Source: Labia minor (lineage: Eukaryota > Arthropoda > Insecta > Dermaptera > Spongiphoridae). Taken from it: a DNA stretch of 64,000 nt. The DNA is taken from the NCBI GenBank assembly GCA_963082975.1, contig OY720349.1, positions 49,333,962 to 49,397,961 on the forward strand, in the 5' to 3' direction. Position 1 is the stretch's first letter; every line of letters begins with the position of its first letter. The translations under genes were made by a program, and so were the position numbers. The notes below the pieces were generated by a model. The model saw only the letters and a program-made list of their open reading frames with translations, was not told the DNA's origin and searched no databases. Positions 13,601 to 26,200 of the stretch are shown here, piece by piece.

Positions 13601-13974
13601 TCCTGCCGATAGTTTTCATAGAGATCCTGAATATTTTCCTGAACCTGAACGTTTTATTCCCGAGCGTTTTTCAGAGAAAAATAAAACGTTTAATCAATAT
13701 GCTTACTTACCATTTGGTGTTGGACCAAGAATCTGTATAGGTAAGTAGATTACTTTAACACTAAAAATAATAAAACATTTTACAAACATTTTTTTTAATT
13801 TCAGCAAATCGTTTTGCATTAATGGAAATTAAATTGGCAATATTTTATTTATTTAGAAATTTTAATGCAAAATTTATTGAAGAAACACAAAATCCAATTC
13901 AATTTAGCCTCACTGGTTTTGGTGTTGTAAATACCAATGGATATTGGTTAGGATTTGAAAAACGAAAAATATAA
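10700..13974 (+). CDS. Cytochrome P450, CYP9-like (clan 3), 8 exons
   Basis: A microsomal haem monooxygenase that oxidises hydrophobic substrates, typically plant or insecticide compounds or endogenous lipids. Exons 10700-10875, 11166-11350, 11444-11584, 11703-11905, 11964-12117, 12323-12547, 13477-13740 and 13805-13974 join in phase to 505 residues, the usual length. Visible landmarks are an N-terminal membrane anchor (about residues 1-20), a PLPIIGN hinge and the C-helix WRKMR (W124). The I-helix oxygen-binding motif is AGFDT (303-307) and the K-helix is ExxR (E362-R365). [10 protein letters not shown] segment leads to haem binding at [10 protein letters not shown] with Cys448. The [12 protein letters not shown] ending, with Ala rather than Gly after the cysteine pair, is as in many CYP9 proteins. 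The AGFDT I-helix also points to CYP9. No inactivating change is seen. Intron 6 (929 bases) carries a MITE. Confidence 0.93.
12561..13379. mobile_element. 819-bp non-autonomous DNA transposon in P450 intron 6
   Basis: The ends are inverted repeats: GGTAAAACCAAGGAATA on the left and GGTAAAACCGAGGGATA read inward from the right. They are flanked by identical TTAT at 12557-12560 and 13380-13383, which looks like a 4-bp target duplication. No ORF of note lies inside. The superfamily is not assigned. Its insertion explains why this intron is several times longer than its neighbours. Confidence 0.75.
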
Positions 13975-16900
13975 TATATTATACCTTCAATATTTTTTAA
14001 TTTATATAATCATTTTCAATAGGCTAGTTTTACATTTTTTTATTTTCTTAAATGAAGATTATACAAAGTAATTAATACAAACTTTTTTTGTTCTTAATTT
14101 TTTGATAATTACATTCAAAGTATTAGTTATAAGTTAAATGATCTAGAGTCTGCCTGAAAGCAAATAATTATTCATTTGGTACCATACAATACATTGATAT
14201 TATTAAAAATACATTTATATTTATCATATTAATTACCATATCTTTTAATCAACACCATAGAGTTTATTTTTGCGATTTGTTTTGGTTTAACTTGTTTATC
14301 TATCAGTTTCTCAAAGTGTTTGGTAAACTATCGTCACAGGAAGCATTTCTAAAATAATAGCGTTTAATAGGGACATTATTTGTATTAAATTTATGGAGTT
14401 CCGTTTCTTCTAAATTTTTGAACTACATATTAATGCAAAATTTAGAAATAAGAACAAATTTAGACAATATTAATAAGTTTATTATTTTTTACTACAAAAT
14501 ATATATAATGCATAATGCAATAAAATTATTATCAAGTTTTGCATAAGTGGGAAGTTTCATACCATGTTTCCAATTCTTCAATTTCAGTATTTCTGGGACG
14601 AGTAGTTTTTTAATATTGTAAAAATAAAAATTTCTTAATTTTACTCAAATTTCTGAGTAAAGCTCATATAGGTAAACCAAGCAAATATGAGACGGAATAT
14701 CTGATAGTCGTTCATCATTTTCAAAATCTTTTATAACACATCCATTTTCAGATACAAAATCAAAATTTTTTATGAAACACTACTGCGTTCTTCACTCTTT
14801 CTTTATGAAAATGAGGAATACTGTATTTCTTATTGGTATCAAAAGGTAGCAAGGAAAAAATAGGTTTTTTAATATTCATATATTTTTCAAAACTATAAAA
14901 TACAACAATTCAACAATAGTAGCAACAATTTTAAAAATATATTATCTTATTTATCAAAGCCAGAAAATAAAGTTTTAATCTTGAGCAAGAATATACGTAG
15001 ATAGTTTCTTATAATAAATATATATATGCTTTTATTATTTAAAGAAATAATTTTATATGCACATAAAAATGTATTATTAAAAAAACAAAAATTGAAAAGA
15101 TACTAATTTTATATATGTTTATTATCAAATTTTATTTTTAAAGTCCTTTTTGCAAATGAAACTTTTTTATACTTTATTTTCATTTTTTTTTGAAGACAAT
15201 AATTTAATTAAATTTACTATTAAAATTTATGTTCTTTTCTCAACAGAATAATTGTCATAAAAAAATTTCAAACTATTTATATTTTTACTTTATAAATAAT
15301 TCAACAATCAATTCAGATGGACAGACATAAATATTTAGAAATGTTAAATCATGATTGATATCATTTATAATAATAAATATATTAATATTTATTTGAATGA
15401 CACCATAGATTTTATTATATTCTATTGTTATAATTTCAATTTCTATAAGTATTCTTCGACATACATTCGAAACTTATTCGAAATGTCGGCAATAATAGAG
15501 AAGAGAAAGTGTGTTAATTGATTTTCATCTTTCCCGTTCTGTTTTCTTTTTGGTTAAAAAAATATTTAATTTTTCTTTTTTTTTTATTTATCAAAACGGC
15601 CAATATAAAAGTAACAGGTATATTATAAAATTATTTAATTTATAATAATTATAATAATAATAATTATAAACAAATAGGAATTCTAACAAATAATATATTA
15701 ATAATAATAGAGATTTTTTTTTAAAATAGTCAGCATTTATGTAAATTTAAATAATAAATAATATATATTTTTTCTAGTGTAAATAATTATATTAAAAGAT
15801 TTAAATAAAACACTTATTAATGGTGAAACACACAAATCTTATGCATTGATTAACCTGAATATAATGATTTCCATTTTTTAATACTCAAAATTTTGAATAG
15901 ATTTTCTGATTAATTATATTAAGTGGACATAGTTTTCATTAGTATTTTAGATACTTTCCTTTCACATATCAATTATTTACATCCCTTAAAATTACTTTAT
16001 TTATATTTTGTTTCTTTTTAATTCAACTATATTTCATTATGTAAATTAAATTAAATTTAAAATTTACATAATAAAAATCAATAATGATTTGAATTTTTTT
16101 AATTTAAATTTCTTTAATTATTTATTTTAACGCAAAATATTTTAATAAATTCAGTAAATTCGATATTTGGAGGAGTAATCTTAAATTTTCACTTTCTGGA
16201 AGTTATATGTTTAATTTTTAAATATATAGCTCTCTTTCTATAATTTTTACAATTTAAATTTATATAATAAAAATTACTTTATTATTAATGTTCAGGATCA
16301 ATCTCTAGTAATTGTCTTTAGACATAGAAGGTCATTTTAAATAAATATTTCAAAAATATAAATTCTCTTTTATATTCTTTGCTAATAAAATTAAGAAATT
16401 ATTTATCAAATCATTATTTATCATGAATTAACATATAAATATATATAAAAAAGAATACTTCAATAATATTTAAGTTAATAAGTTACTCAAAGAGTTTTTA
16501 CATTTTAAAACATTAATCTTTAATATATTTTGATTTACTATTCATATATTTTAAATATATATATATAACAATGCTATGGCATGTATATTTTTATATTTTA
16601 TACGTATATATTATATATCACTACTATTTTTTAACTTATGTATTTTTTTTTTTTACTTTTTCAATTTATATTAATATACATACATCTTTTGGATTATTCT
16701 TAATATCAAAACATTTAATGGTCAGAAAAAGCTTCAAGTTTAAATGAAATTACATAATATCATAAGAATTTAAAAAAGAAGATTCGACTATCTATAGGAA
16801 GAAAATTATTCAATTATGATTAAAAAATAATAGTTATATTTTATTACATATAAAAAATATAATAAATCTCCCTTTTCCTTTAACTAATAATATATTAAAG

Positions 16901-17248
16901 ACAATATTATAATAAATATTTCATCTTTTTATATTAATATGGATCTAATATATTCATATATGCTTATTGCTATATTTTGAAGAACCTTTCATTTATTTTA
17001 CTAATTTGTATTTATTTTATTGTTCTTTTGATTTAGAATTTGTTTATGTTTTCTCTAAACATTATAATTATTTATGTATAATTTTTATATCATAATATAT
17101 ATTTTGATTGTGTCTTTTTACTTTTAGAAAAGGCTATAATTTTTCTTTTTCCATTTTGTTTATATAAATGTATTCTAAAAAGCTACTTACTAGGGCATTA
17201 ATGGGAAATGTTTTTTGTTCTAAGGATTCAGTCTTTTTAATATACTTA
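13975..17248. other. Convergent intergenic region between P450 and M13 peptidase
   Basis: 3.3 kb of AT-rich DNA between two genes that point at each other. It should contain both 3' UTRs. No gene, RNA or clear transposon end was recognised. A slightly less AT-rich stretch near 14280-14880 gives short interrupted readings on the - strand that could be an old transposase relic, but it could not be identified. Confidence 0.4.
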
Positions 17249-20200
17249 TTACCAAAATGAACATTTTTTGGTCGGATTCATTGGAGAACCTGGTGGGCAT
17301 TTGAATGCTTCTGCAAAAGCAGGCGAATTGAGCATAACACCATTCACTCTGAAAAATTAACATAACACATATTAGAAAATATTTATTTATTATATATTAT
17401 ATTTATAAATATTTATTATTTATATTTTTAAAAACTTATTAATTTTAAATATGAATTAATTCTACACATATTGAAATATTCAATTCAATATGTTCTTGGT
17501 ATGGTCACATAGTGGAAATAATTTCTTCACAACATTTTTACAATATCAATCTTTTGCTATTTTATAGGTTTAACAAATTTTGAGTTTCCAAATTATTATT
17601 ATTAAATGTTTATGTTGCTTTTAAATAACACATGATCCATTGTTGTTGAAATGTTTTAGTTAAAAACAAATCTTAAATTTCATAATTCATTTACTTTATT
17701 TATATAAGATTATCAATTACAACAACTAATAATTTAAATTCAGATTTTTTTAGAATCTCTTATATATATTTTTGAATTCCTAATTATATTATTATACCTT
17801 TCAGGGTGAGGAGTGTGAAAATCTAATTCTACTAATAAAATGTATTCCTCTGGAGCAATATTCGAGCAATAAGTCTATGAAAGAAAGAACATTACATTAT
17901 TATTTAATTCATTTATTTTCATAATATGTTTTAAAAAAATAAATGTGTTTAAAATTAACCTGGGCGGCAACAAGAAAGAATAATTGACTTGCTGTTAAAT
18001 TTAAACCCGGAAGTCTCGGCTGTTGTCGTCCAACGGTTACTCCTTCTGTATTATAGGTAGTGCTCTTCCGAGTTTTAGCTCTCCAAGCCTCATAGGCAAC
18101 TTGAATACCACTGATATCAGCCATATTTTCATTTCTAGTGAAGTTCCAATCAAACTACACAAAAAAAAAATAATAATAATAAAATAGAAAACTAATAAAG
18201 GAATTTCCAAGCCACAAGACATAATCTTTCTATAGTCAGACTTCGTAGAGTTTGAAAATTTCAATTCTGACAGTTTTTTAATTGATTAATTTTTACTCCA
18301 GGCAAATAAAAGATAAAACTTGATAAATAGAAATATTTTAATCTACTCAAAATTATTTTCTTATAAGACATTAAACACATTAAATATGTATATATATATA
18401 TGCAACAATTATAACATTTGCTTTATACTAAAAGATAGACACAAAATACGATACACTTTGTTAACGTTTCTAATTAAAATACAAAACATCACATTGATTT
18501 TATATAAGTATTATTTTCCAAAGCTAATTTTAATGACAAAATGTCCTAGAAGAGTAGCAATGATTGCTCTTACCTGAATATCGACAATCTGTCCAAGAAA
18601 TCGCACTTGTTTACCAAACGTCGACGAATATTGTCTAGCTATACAATCCAAACGCGCTTCCAGGCGAAAACGTGTTTCAGGAGTGAACCAGTCATGAGGT
18701 CTTCCTCGGGCATCATATCCAGCACCCGACATATCAAATGCATGCAACATTTCATGAGCGACAATTAAACCCACAGAAGCGTAGCGGAGATATTCAGGGA
18801 CATCGGGACGGAAATGCGGCTGTGTGAGGACAGCCAGCGGCACGGCTAACGTATTCAAATTCAATTCATAAAATGCATTGACCACAAATGGAAATGCCCA
18901 TTTATTGTTTAATGTGGTTTGATCTCGAAAGTCCATTGGTACCTTTCTTTTTTCACGATATCGTTGAATTACATTTCCAAAAAAATCATCCGAATCGATT
19001 TCCACTTTTTCTAAAAGGCTTGCTACGTAACTTCGATTCCATAATTGAGGCCAGGTTAGGAATCGACCCTCCATTGCTTGAAGTTTTTCCAGTGCGGCAT
19101 TTCGGGTTGGTTCATCTAACCATGAAAGAGCCATCATTCGGCGAGCCATCGTTTGACGAATCGATTCAAACATTTCTTCGATCTAAAATTCAATAGGGAA
19201 AAAATCAATTCAACACGGGAATAAAAATATTTACTTTAATATTTACTTTACTATCTTATCTATTGAAAATCAAGTTAAAAAGTTTTGAATTAAATTCACA
19301 TATGTTATATTTCTATATTTATTTATTTATTCAACAAGAAATATAATCGATTTATTTAAATTTTAAAAATATCTTTTTTTTATTCAACATTACTTATATA
19401 GAATCTAGTATTTAGAAATTAATATAATTTTTACAACATATTATATTAATTAAATAACATATTTTATTGTATATACATGTGATATTATTACTAATTAAAT
19501 TTTTTGGGGAGAAAAAAAATAATTTTTTATTTTATTGTTATTGAATCACCACTCAAGATGCTCTTTATTAAAATTTAAAAAAATAATTCTATAATAATAC
19601 TATTAATAATACTGTTAATAATAATTATTATACTATTAATAACAATACCTCCCTTACTATCGTCGGTCAGTAAAAATTGGTAATATTGTACGTTATTAAA
19701 ATTTAATTCACCTGTTTTTGCAAATTGGTAACAAAACTTGGCGAAAAGTGTTGAACATAAAGAGCTCCCACCGGTCGTGCAAAGAGTGCTGTTGTTAAAC
19801 GAGTACAATAACGTCCCCATAAAGAGTTTGAACCAGCACGATCATCTGACCCCGTTGATGTTGGGCCCGTAATTAATTCTTCCAAAGAATCTCGTGAATA
19901 TAACGCTAGTAAAGCATTGTGCGTTATTCTGAAATATATATAATTTTTTTTAATTAAAATAGGGTTTCTATAAACGGTTATAAATTCAAAATTGCATACT
20001 ATTATCCTAGTAAAAAAGATTTAGAATGTTAATTTTAAAAAAATATTAGATTTTTATAAATTTTATAATGGAATCCAAAAATGGAATATATATTTATATT
20101 CAAGATTTAAATAGTAAAAGAGTAATTATGAAAGACAAATAATAAAAATATGGAACGCTTCATGATTCGTCACCCTATATAGTCTTGGAAAAATGTTGAC

Positions 20201-23200
20201 AGGCTGGTGGTGTTATCGGTCAATTGGTGTATTTCTCATCTGTTGATGCAACCAGCATAGTAGATCTGTTAATTTAGTTAATCGATCTGTCAACTCAATG
20301 GGCTGTTTTAATTTTTATTTATTTATTTATTAATCATATATTTATTGAATTAAGGGCTGAAATAATTATAAAAGAACATTCTTGTGTAATTAATCAATAA
20401 ATGATAAATTCTTTATTAATTTATTAATCATTTGAAAAAATAAACCCCTCAACAAATATATGATTATTTATTACTAGCCGTTCTCATATGCTGCTGGCGG
20501 CATAAAACTCTTCTTAGAATATAAAATTATTAACTTTATTCAACTCGTCGTAATAATTTTTTTATTTTTTTTTTTCAATGTTTAATAATAACAAAACAAA
20601 ATTAAAAAAAAATGAAATTAGTTACAAATTAATAATTTTGACAATTTTAACTAATTTCATAATGTTACAGACATCACATTCGAGGGCAATTCACAAAGTA
20701 GTTACGTTTTGGAATTAAGACAAAACTAGTACAGGAAAATGTCTTTTATTATATACATTTGAAATAGCAACTAAAATACTATTTTTCTACATAATCGCCA
20801 AAAAAGTTGAGACATTTATCGTAGCGTTGAACGAGCTTCGAAATTCCTTCCTCATAGAAATCCGCCGCCTGAGTGTTGAGCCAACAAACATTCTCCCAAA
20901 AAACCACGAAAGTGTTTTCAAACGTTGTCTGTCAGGAAGTTGATGGCAACAGTGTTCTGGGCCAGAAAAGGTGTGATTCTTGTCGATATTCTGGAACGTG
21001 GTGTAACAATAAACTCTGATAGGTATTGCCAAATATTGCGAAACCTAAGAAGGGCAATTCAAAACAAGCGAAGAGGGAAACTCAGCTCAAAAGTGTTTTT
21101 GCACGACAATGCGCGACCTCACACAGAATCTCCTTCAGACCTTCAAATGGGAGGTTTTTCCTTCAACACTCAGGAGGCGTGTATATAATAAAAAACATTT
21201 TCCTGTACTAGTTTTGTCTTAATTCCAAAACGTAACTACTTTGTGAAATGCCTACATACGACGGAAATTATATATATTGAAATAAAAAAAAAACAATACC
21301 TCCCTTACTATCGTCGGCCAGTAATTAACCCAGCCCCTGGAGGCGACAAATCGATTATTCAAATTAACAGATCTACTATCCAGGAAGCAACAACGGTTGA
21401 GAAAGGCGCATTGACAGATAGGAGCATCAGCATAACGTTAATATTTTTCCATGACTATACAGTCAATAGAAATATATATTTTTTTAAAATAAAATCAGGT
21501 TTAAAGTTAACATTATAGCATATTTCTTTAGCTAAATTAGTTTTCAATTAATATTATTATCACTAGCATATATTATTAATAGAAATTCGCCTTAGATAAG
21601 ATTGTATAAATAAATTTATCTAGTTTTAAAAACTACCTGGGAGAAAAATGAGTTAACATTTTCATTACACTAAAAAAATAATCAGGTGATACGACAAACA
21701 CCTGATCTGATAGTGAAAAATTTGTTGATAAAACATCTTCAAGTAATCGTTGCCATTCAACCTAAAATATTTATAAAATATAAATTACATAGTATATATT
21801 AATTGCAATTAAATATTATTATTTTTATAAGAATTAAAAATTAAATAAATTTTTCTCTAAATTTTGCATAACTTTTCAACTAAAAAAAATTATCCACATT
21901 TTACACAATAAATTACTATATTAAGTCTACAAAAATGTGATTCATATTTAAAAAAAAATATAAAATAAAAATTATAAATAGAATAAAAATAATAAAATAA
22001 TTGAAATTCTCTTAGTTCAGGTGGAACAATTAAAATTAAAAAAAAACACTAATTTTTTTTAATTATAAAAATAATTTTTTTTAGAAATGTTTTTTATTTT
22101 TAGCAAGAATAAACTTACAAATCCAAAAGTAGTTTGTAAATTACTTATATTATAGAGTATAAAAGAATCTTGTCGGCTCGGCATTGATATTATATCTTTC
22201 ATTCTTGGATAGATCTGAAATATAGATTTTCGTTGTTAGATTTAGAAAAGTTATGAAATAATTTATTTAATTTTAACTTTAATATTTTTTATAAAAATTT
22301 TAAAAATTTTTATATTATTTTTGATTAAATTAAGTTGTTTCAAAAAAATTACATTTCTAATCTTATTTTTATTTTGCTTGAGAATATTGTAAGTAGTCAT
22401 ACCTTATTTAAAGTTGAGGCGAAGAGGAGTGTTGTTTGTAATTCTTTAGCACGAATATCTGAACTCATATTTGCTGGCATTAATTGGAGAAGAAGTCGTT
22501 CAAGATTTAACAATCTCTGTTCTTGAGCACTATCCTTTAAAAAAATAAATAAAAATAATATTTTAACAAATACATTTAATATTAAATAATAATTAATTAA
22601 ATTATAATCTTTTACATACCATCATATATGTATAAGCCCGACTTTCTTTAGCAGAATGACGCCTGAACCGATTTTGCCACCGTAATTCACTTTCCTAATA
22701 TTATTTTAAGTATTTTTAGTGTTACATATTATTTTATATTTCAATTTAAATCAAATTCTTTAATTTGCATTATCCGAATCTACTTACTCTCAAAATTGAG
22801 AATGGTTTAGTATGTCCTCTTCTTCGTGGTAGATCTAAAAAGACAGCAAGACGAGATGGATCTGAGAGATCTCTATCAAGATAAACATCAAATAACAGCG
22901 GACCATCCAATAACAGTAAACGAACTAGTAAAGATGTTAAATCAGGATCAGATTCGTTTCCAGGAGGTAAATAACCACCCAATTCAGAGATCATTGATAA
23001 CACTAAAATAAAAACAAACCAAAATTAAACAAACATAATTATTATTGAAAAATATTTTAATGGAATTAATATTTAGGTTATTAATAATCTCTTTAATTAT
23101 TTTTTTTCACACTTTTTCTAATATCTATTTATTTATTTCTATTTAATAATTTGATTTGATTTGAAATTTATAAAATAATAATTTAGAGAAATTGGAAAAT

Positions 23201-26200
23201 ATTACATTTTTTATAATTTATTTCATAATATAATATTTTCTAATTTTTTCAAATTTTATTAAATATATCGAATAGTATAAAATCTATAAAATCTATACTA
23301 TGACCTGCTAATTATAACTAACTACATACCGTATTTCTATGAATATACTTAATTACATTTATTATTATTATATTATAGGTATATTATTCTGTTTTTTCAA
23401 TCTCTTGAATTATAATTATATAATATAGTAATAATTCAATAATTACTCACTTGGAGAAAATGATCGGGTTTTTGTTTGCATACGAATACAACTTTTATAA
23501 AATTTTCCTAATTTTCGAAAGAGCGATGAACTTTCTGCTGAAGCTAGTAACCCTTGGATATCCAATTCCACTTGCAATTGTAATGTATTGAAATTAATGG
23601 CCTGTTCAGGAGGCGAGGTGGATGGATGGTGACTCCAACCAGCGCAAGCGTACCGATAAAAATCTAAACACGGATGGGAATGAGTGGAGTGGTGATCATT
23701 GGGAGGAGGTGACATTGCAGCCATCATCCTGGAGGCTGCTTCGCGACACGGGGTTGTCTGGCAAATGAAACCTCCATCGGATGCTATCGAGAGGGAGCCG
23801 CCATCCGACCCATCAGGACACCGATCGTCGCCCCGATGATGACCATGAGAGGTACAGGGGTTTCGGGAACTAGAGTGGGAAATGACTCCACTTCCAGGTA
23901 ACGAGCTGATCAAAAACAACACCGGAGATGCAACTAAAACTGAGGTCACCAGAAGAGTTGCAATACTCAAGGAGGCCTGTACAAAAAGAGAAAAAAAATA
24001 TTTTATTCATTAGATAATATATATTTTCTTACTATTTAATGAAATTATAAGGTTGCTCTGATTTATCAAATATTAATATTTTTACTATCTCGCCAGAGAT
24101 AGTATTGCGATCATGAAAATTTTCGATGTTGAGATTTTGATGTTTTTATACGTTTTGAAGGTTCCTGAATCATTTTCACTAAGGTTGAGAAAAATGTCTG
24201 TGTGTATGTGTGTGTGTATGTATGTAGACAAGATTACGCAAAAACGGTTTGAGCTAGAATGATGAAATTTGGTACATGGACATTATTCAAAATTCATAGT
24301 TTTCTATCAACTTTTGAGAAATGTAGCTCAACCGGAAGAGGGTCATTACCTACAACGTTTTGATTTTTTTTCCTCTAAAGTGACCGTAAAAATAAAAATA
24401 TATGTTTGATAATTTTTCACATGATTAATAATTGTATAAAACTGCTATATATAGAATTTCAGCTTGATTGAATTGCTGAAAGTACCAGAATTAATTTTTT
24501 AACACTGCAAATCTCACGCGCCAACACGTGACATGGTGCGATCAATAAAAAGTCAAACATGCGCTGGTTTAATATTTATTATTTATAATTTATAATTAAT
24601 TAAATTTAATTTAAATATAATATATTATGTTATTTAATCCAATTCAAATTGCGAGATAGTCGAGTGGAGACACTCCAGCTAATTTATTTTTAGATAGAAT
24701 ATAAAAATAATACTTAGTGAATGTTAAAATATAATATTAAAGAGCTATTTGGAATATAAACACTTATTATCATTAAAAAAGTCAAAAACTTACAATTCCA
24801 GACTTTTAATTAATTTTTTTATAAAAATATTTATTTAACTATTTAAATAAGAATCAAATTGAATTGAAAAAAATATCTAGTACTAAATATAAATGTTAGT
24901 ATAACAAGTATATCCTATTTGAAATGGCAACTATAGGGCCCACTCGTGCACTTTTTTCTTCCATATAAAAACTTGAGGCCCTTATCATGTTATGTATGAT
25001 TTTCATGAAGGTTTTTTTGGAGATGATGATGATGATGATGATAAAAAAAAAACAATAAATACAATAAAAATTTATATTTAATTTTAAAAAATAATTATTT
25101 TTCTATTTTTTATATAAAATATTAATTTTTTCAAATCTTTTTTTTTAAAATAATGGCAATCGTCGCACCCATCGCGTAATCTGGCGCGCATCATCGTTTG
25201 CTAATTTCTCTTCTAAATTCACAGGGCGCTGCAATGATTCAAGGGGGGAGGTGATGGCCACATGTGCATTTGGTGAAAATTGAACTGAAATAACTGAAAT
25301 AAAGGTGGAGAGAAATATTGGAACTTGGAAAAAATGAAAAATTTTCAATGAAAAATATTAATCTACATTGTTGAACCTCTTATAGAAACATTTCTTTGGA
25401 ATTATAAAAGGAATCCATTGGCAAAGTTTCATCCAAATCCCTTAAGTTACCGTTTTGTAAACAATTACCCTTCCTTCATCTGATTAATGTTGTATAAATA
25501 ATCTTAATCTTCTTCTATATATTTATTAACCAATTACTATGAAATTACATCACAATATTCTAATATACCTTTAGTTGAATAAAGGCTATAAATTATATCA
25601 ATATCTAATGAATAACAATTAATTAATTAAACAATTAATTTTTAACATTTATATAATACTAGCTGCTCAGAGCGCCCCCTGTACCCCCGAGTGGTACATA
25701 GTATTTGGTTAAAAGTAGTAAAAGGTTTTCATCCATTAGTATATTACATGAAACATTCATTTCTTTTTGAGTTCTTATTTAAAATATATTTTAATTTAAT
25801 CAGTAAATTAATTATATATATTATTATTATTGTATATGTTATATCTATCTATCTCTCTAGCTCAAAGGTACTCGAAAGTTCTTGGCCGCAACAACTACAT
25901 TTCTCCAAGTGTCCCTATCCTGAGCCCTTGTCCCATCTCTCTTAGGTCCTTTCCTACCCGTCCTTGGTTTTCCAAGCGGACGTTTTCCATTCGGTCTCCC
26001 CACCAATATCTTTTTCCTCTCCCATTCTAGCCACGTGCCCTGCCTATCGCAGCTTTTTCCCTTTTATAACCCCAACTATTTCTGAAGATGCAGAGAGGTC
26101 ATGCAATTTCTCGTTATGCAGTCTCCGCCATTCCCCGGTGACCTCATCTTTCTTTGGCCAATAAATGCGGGGAAGAATCCTATTCTCAAATACTCTGAAT

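Noticed and set aside
21243..21518. 91-codon + strand frame in the M13 peptidase intron
   Set aside because: It crosses the mariner end and a repeat fragment and does not resemble a protein.
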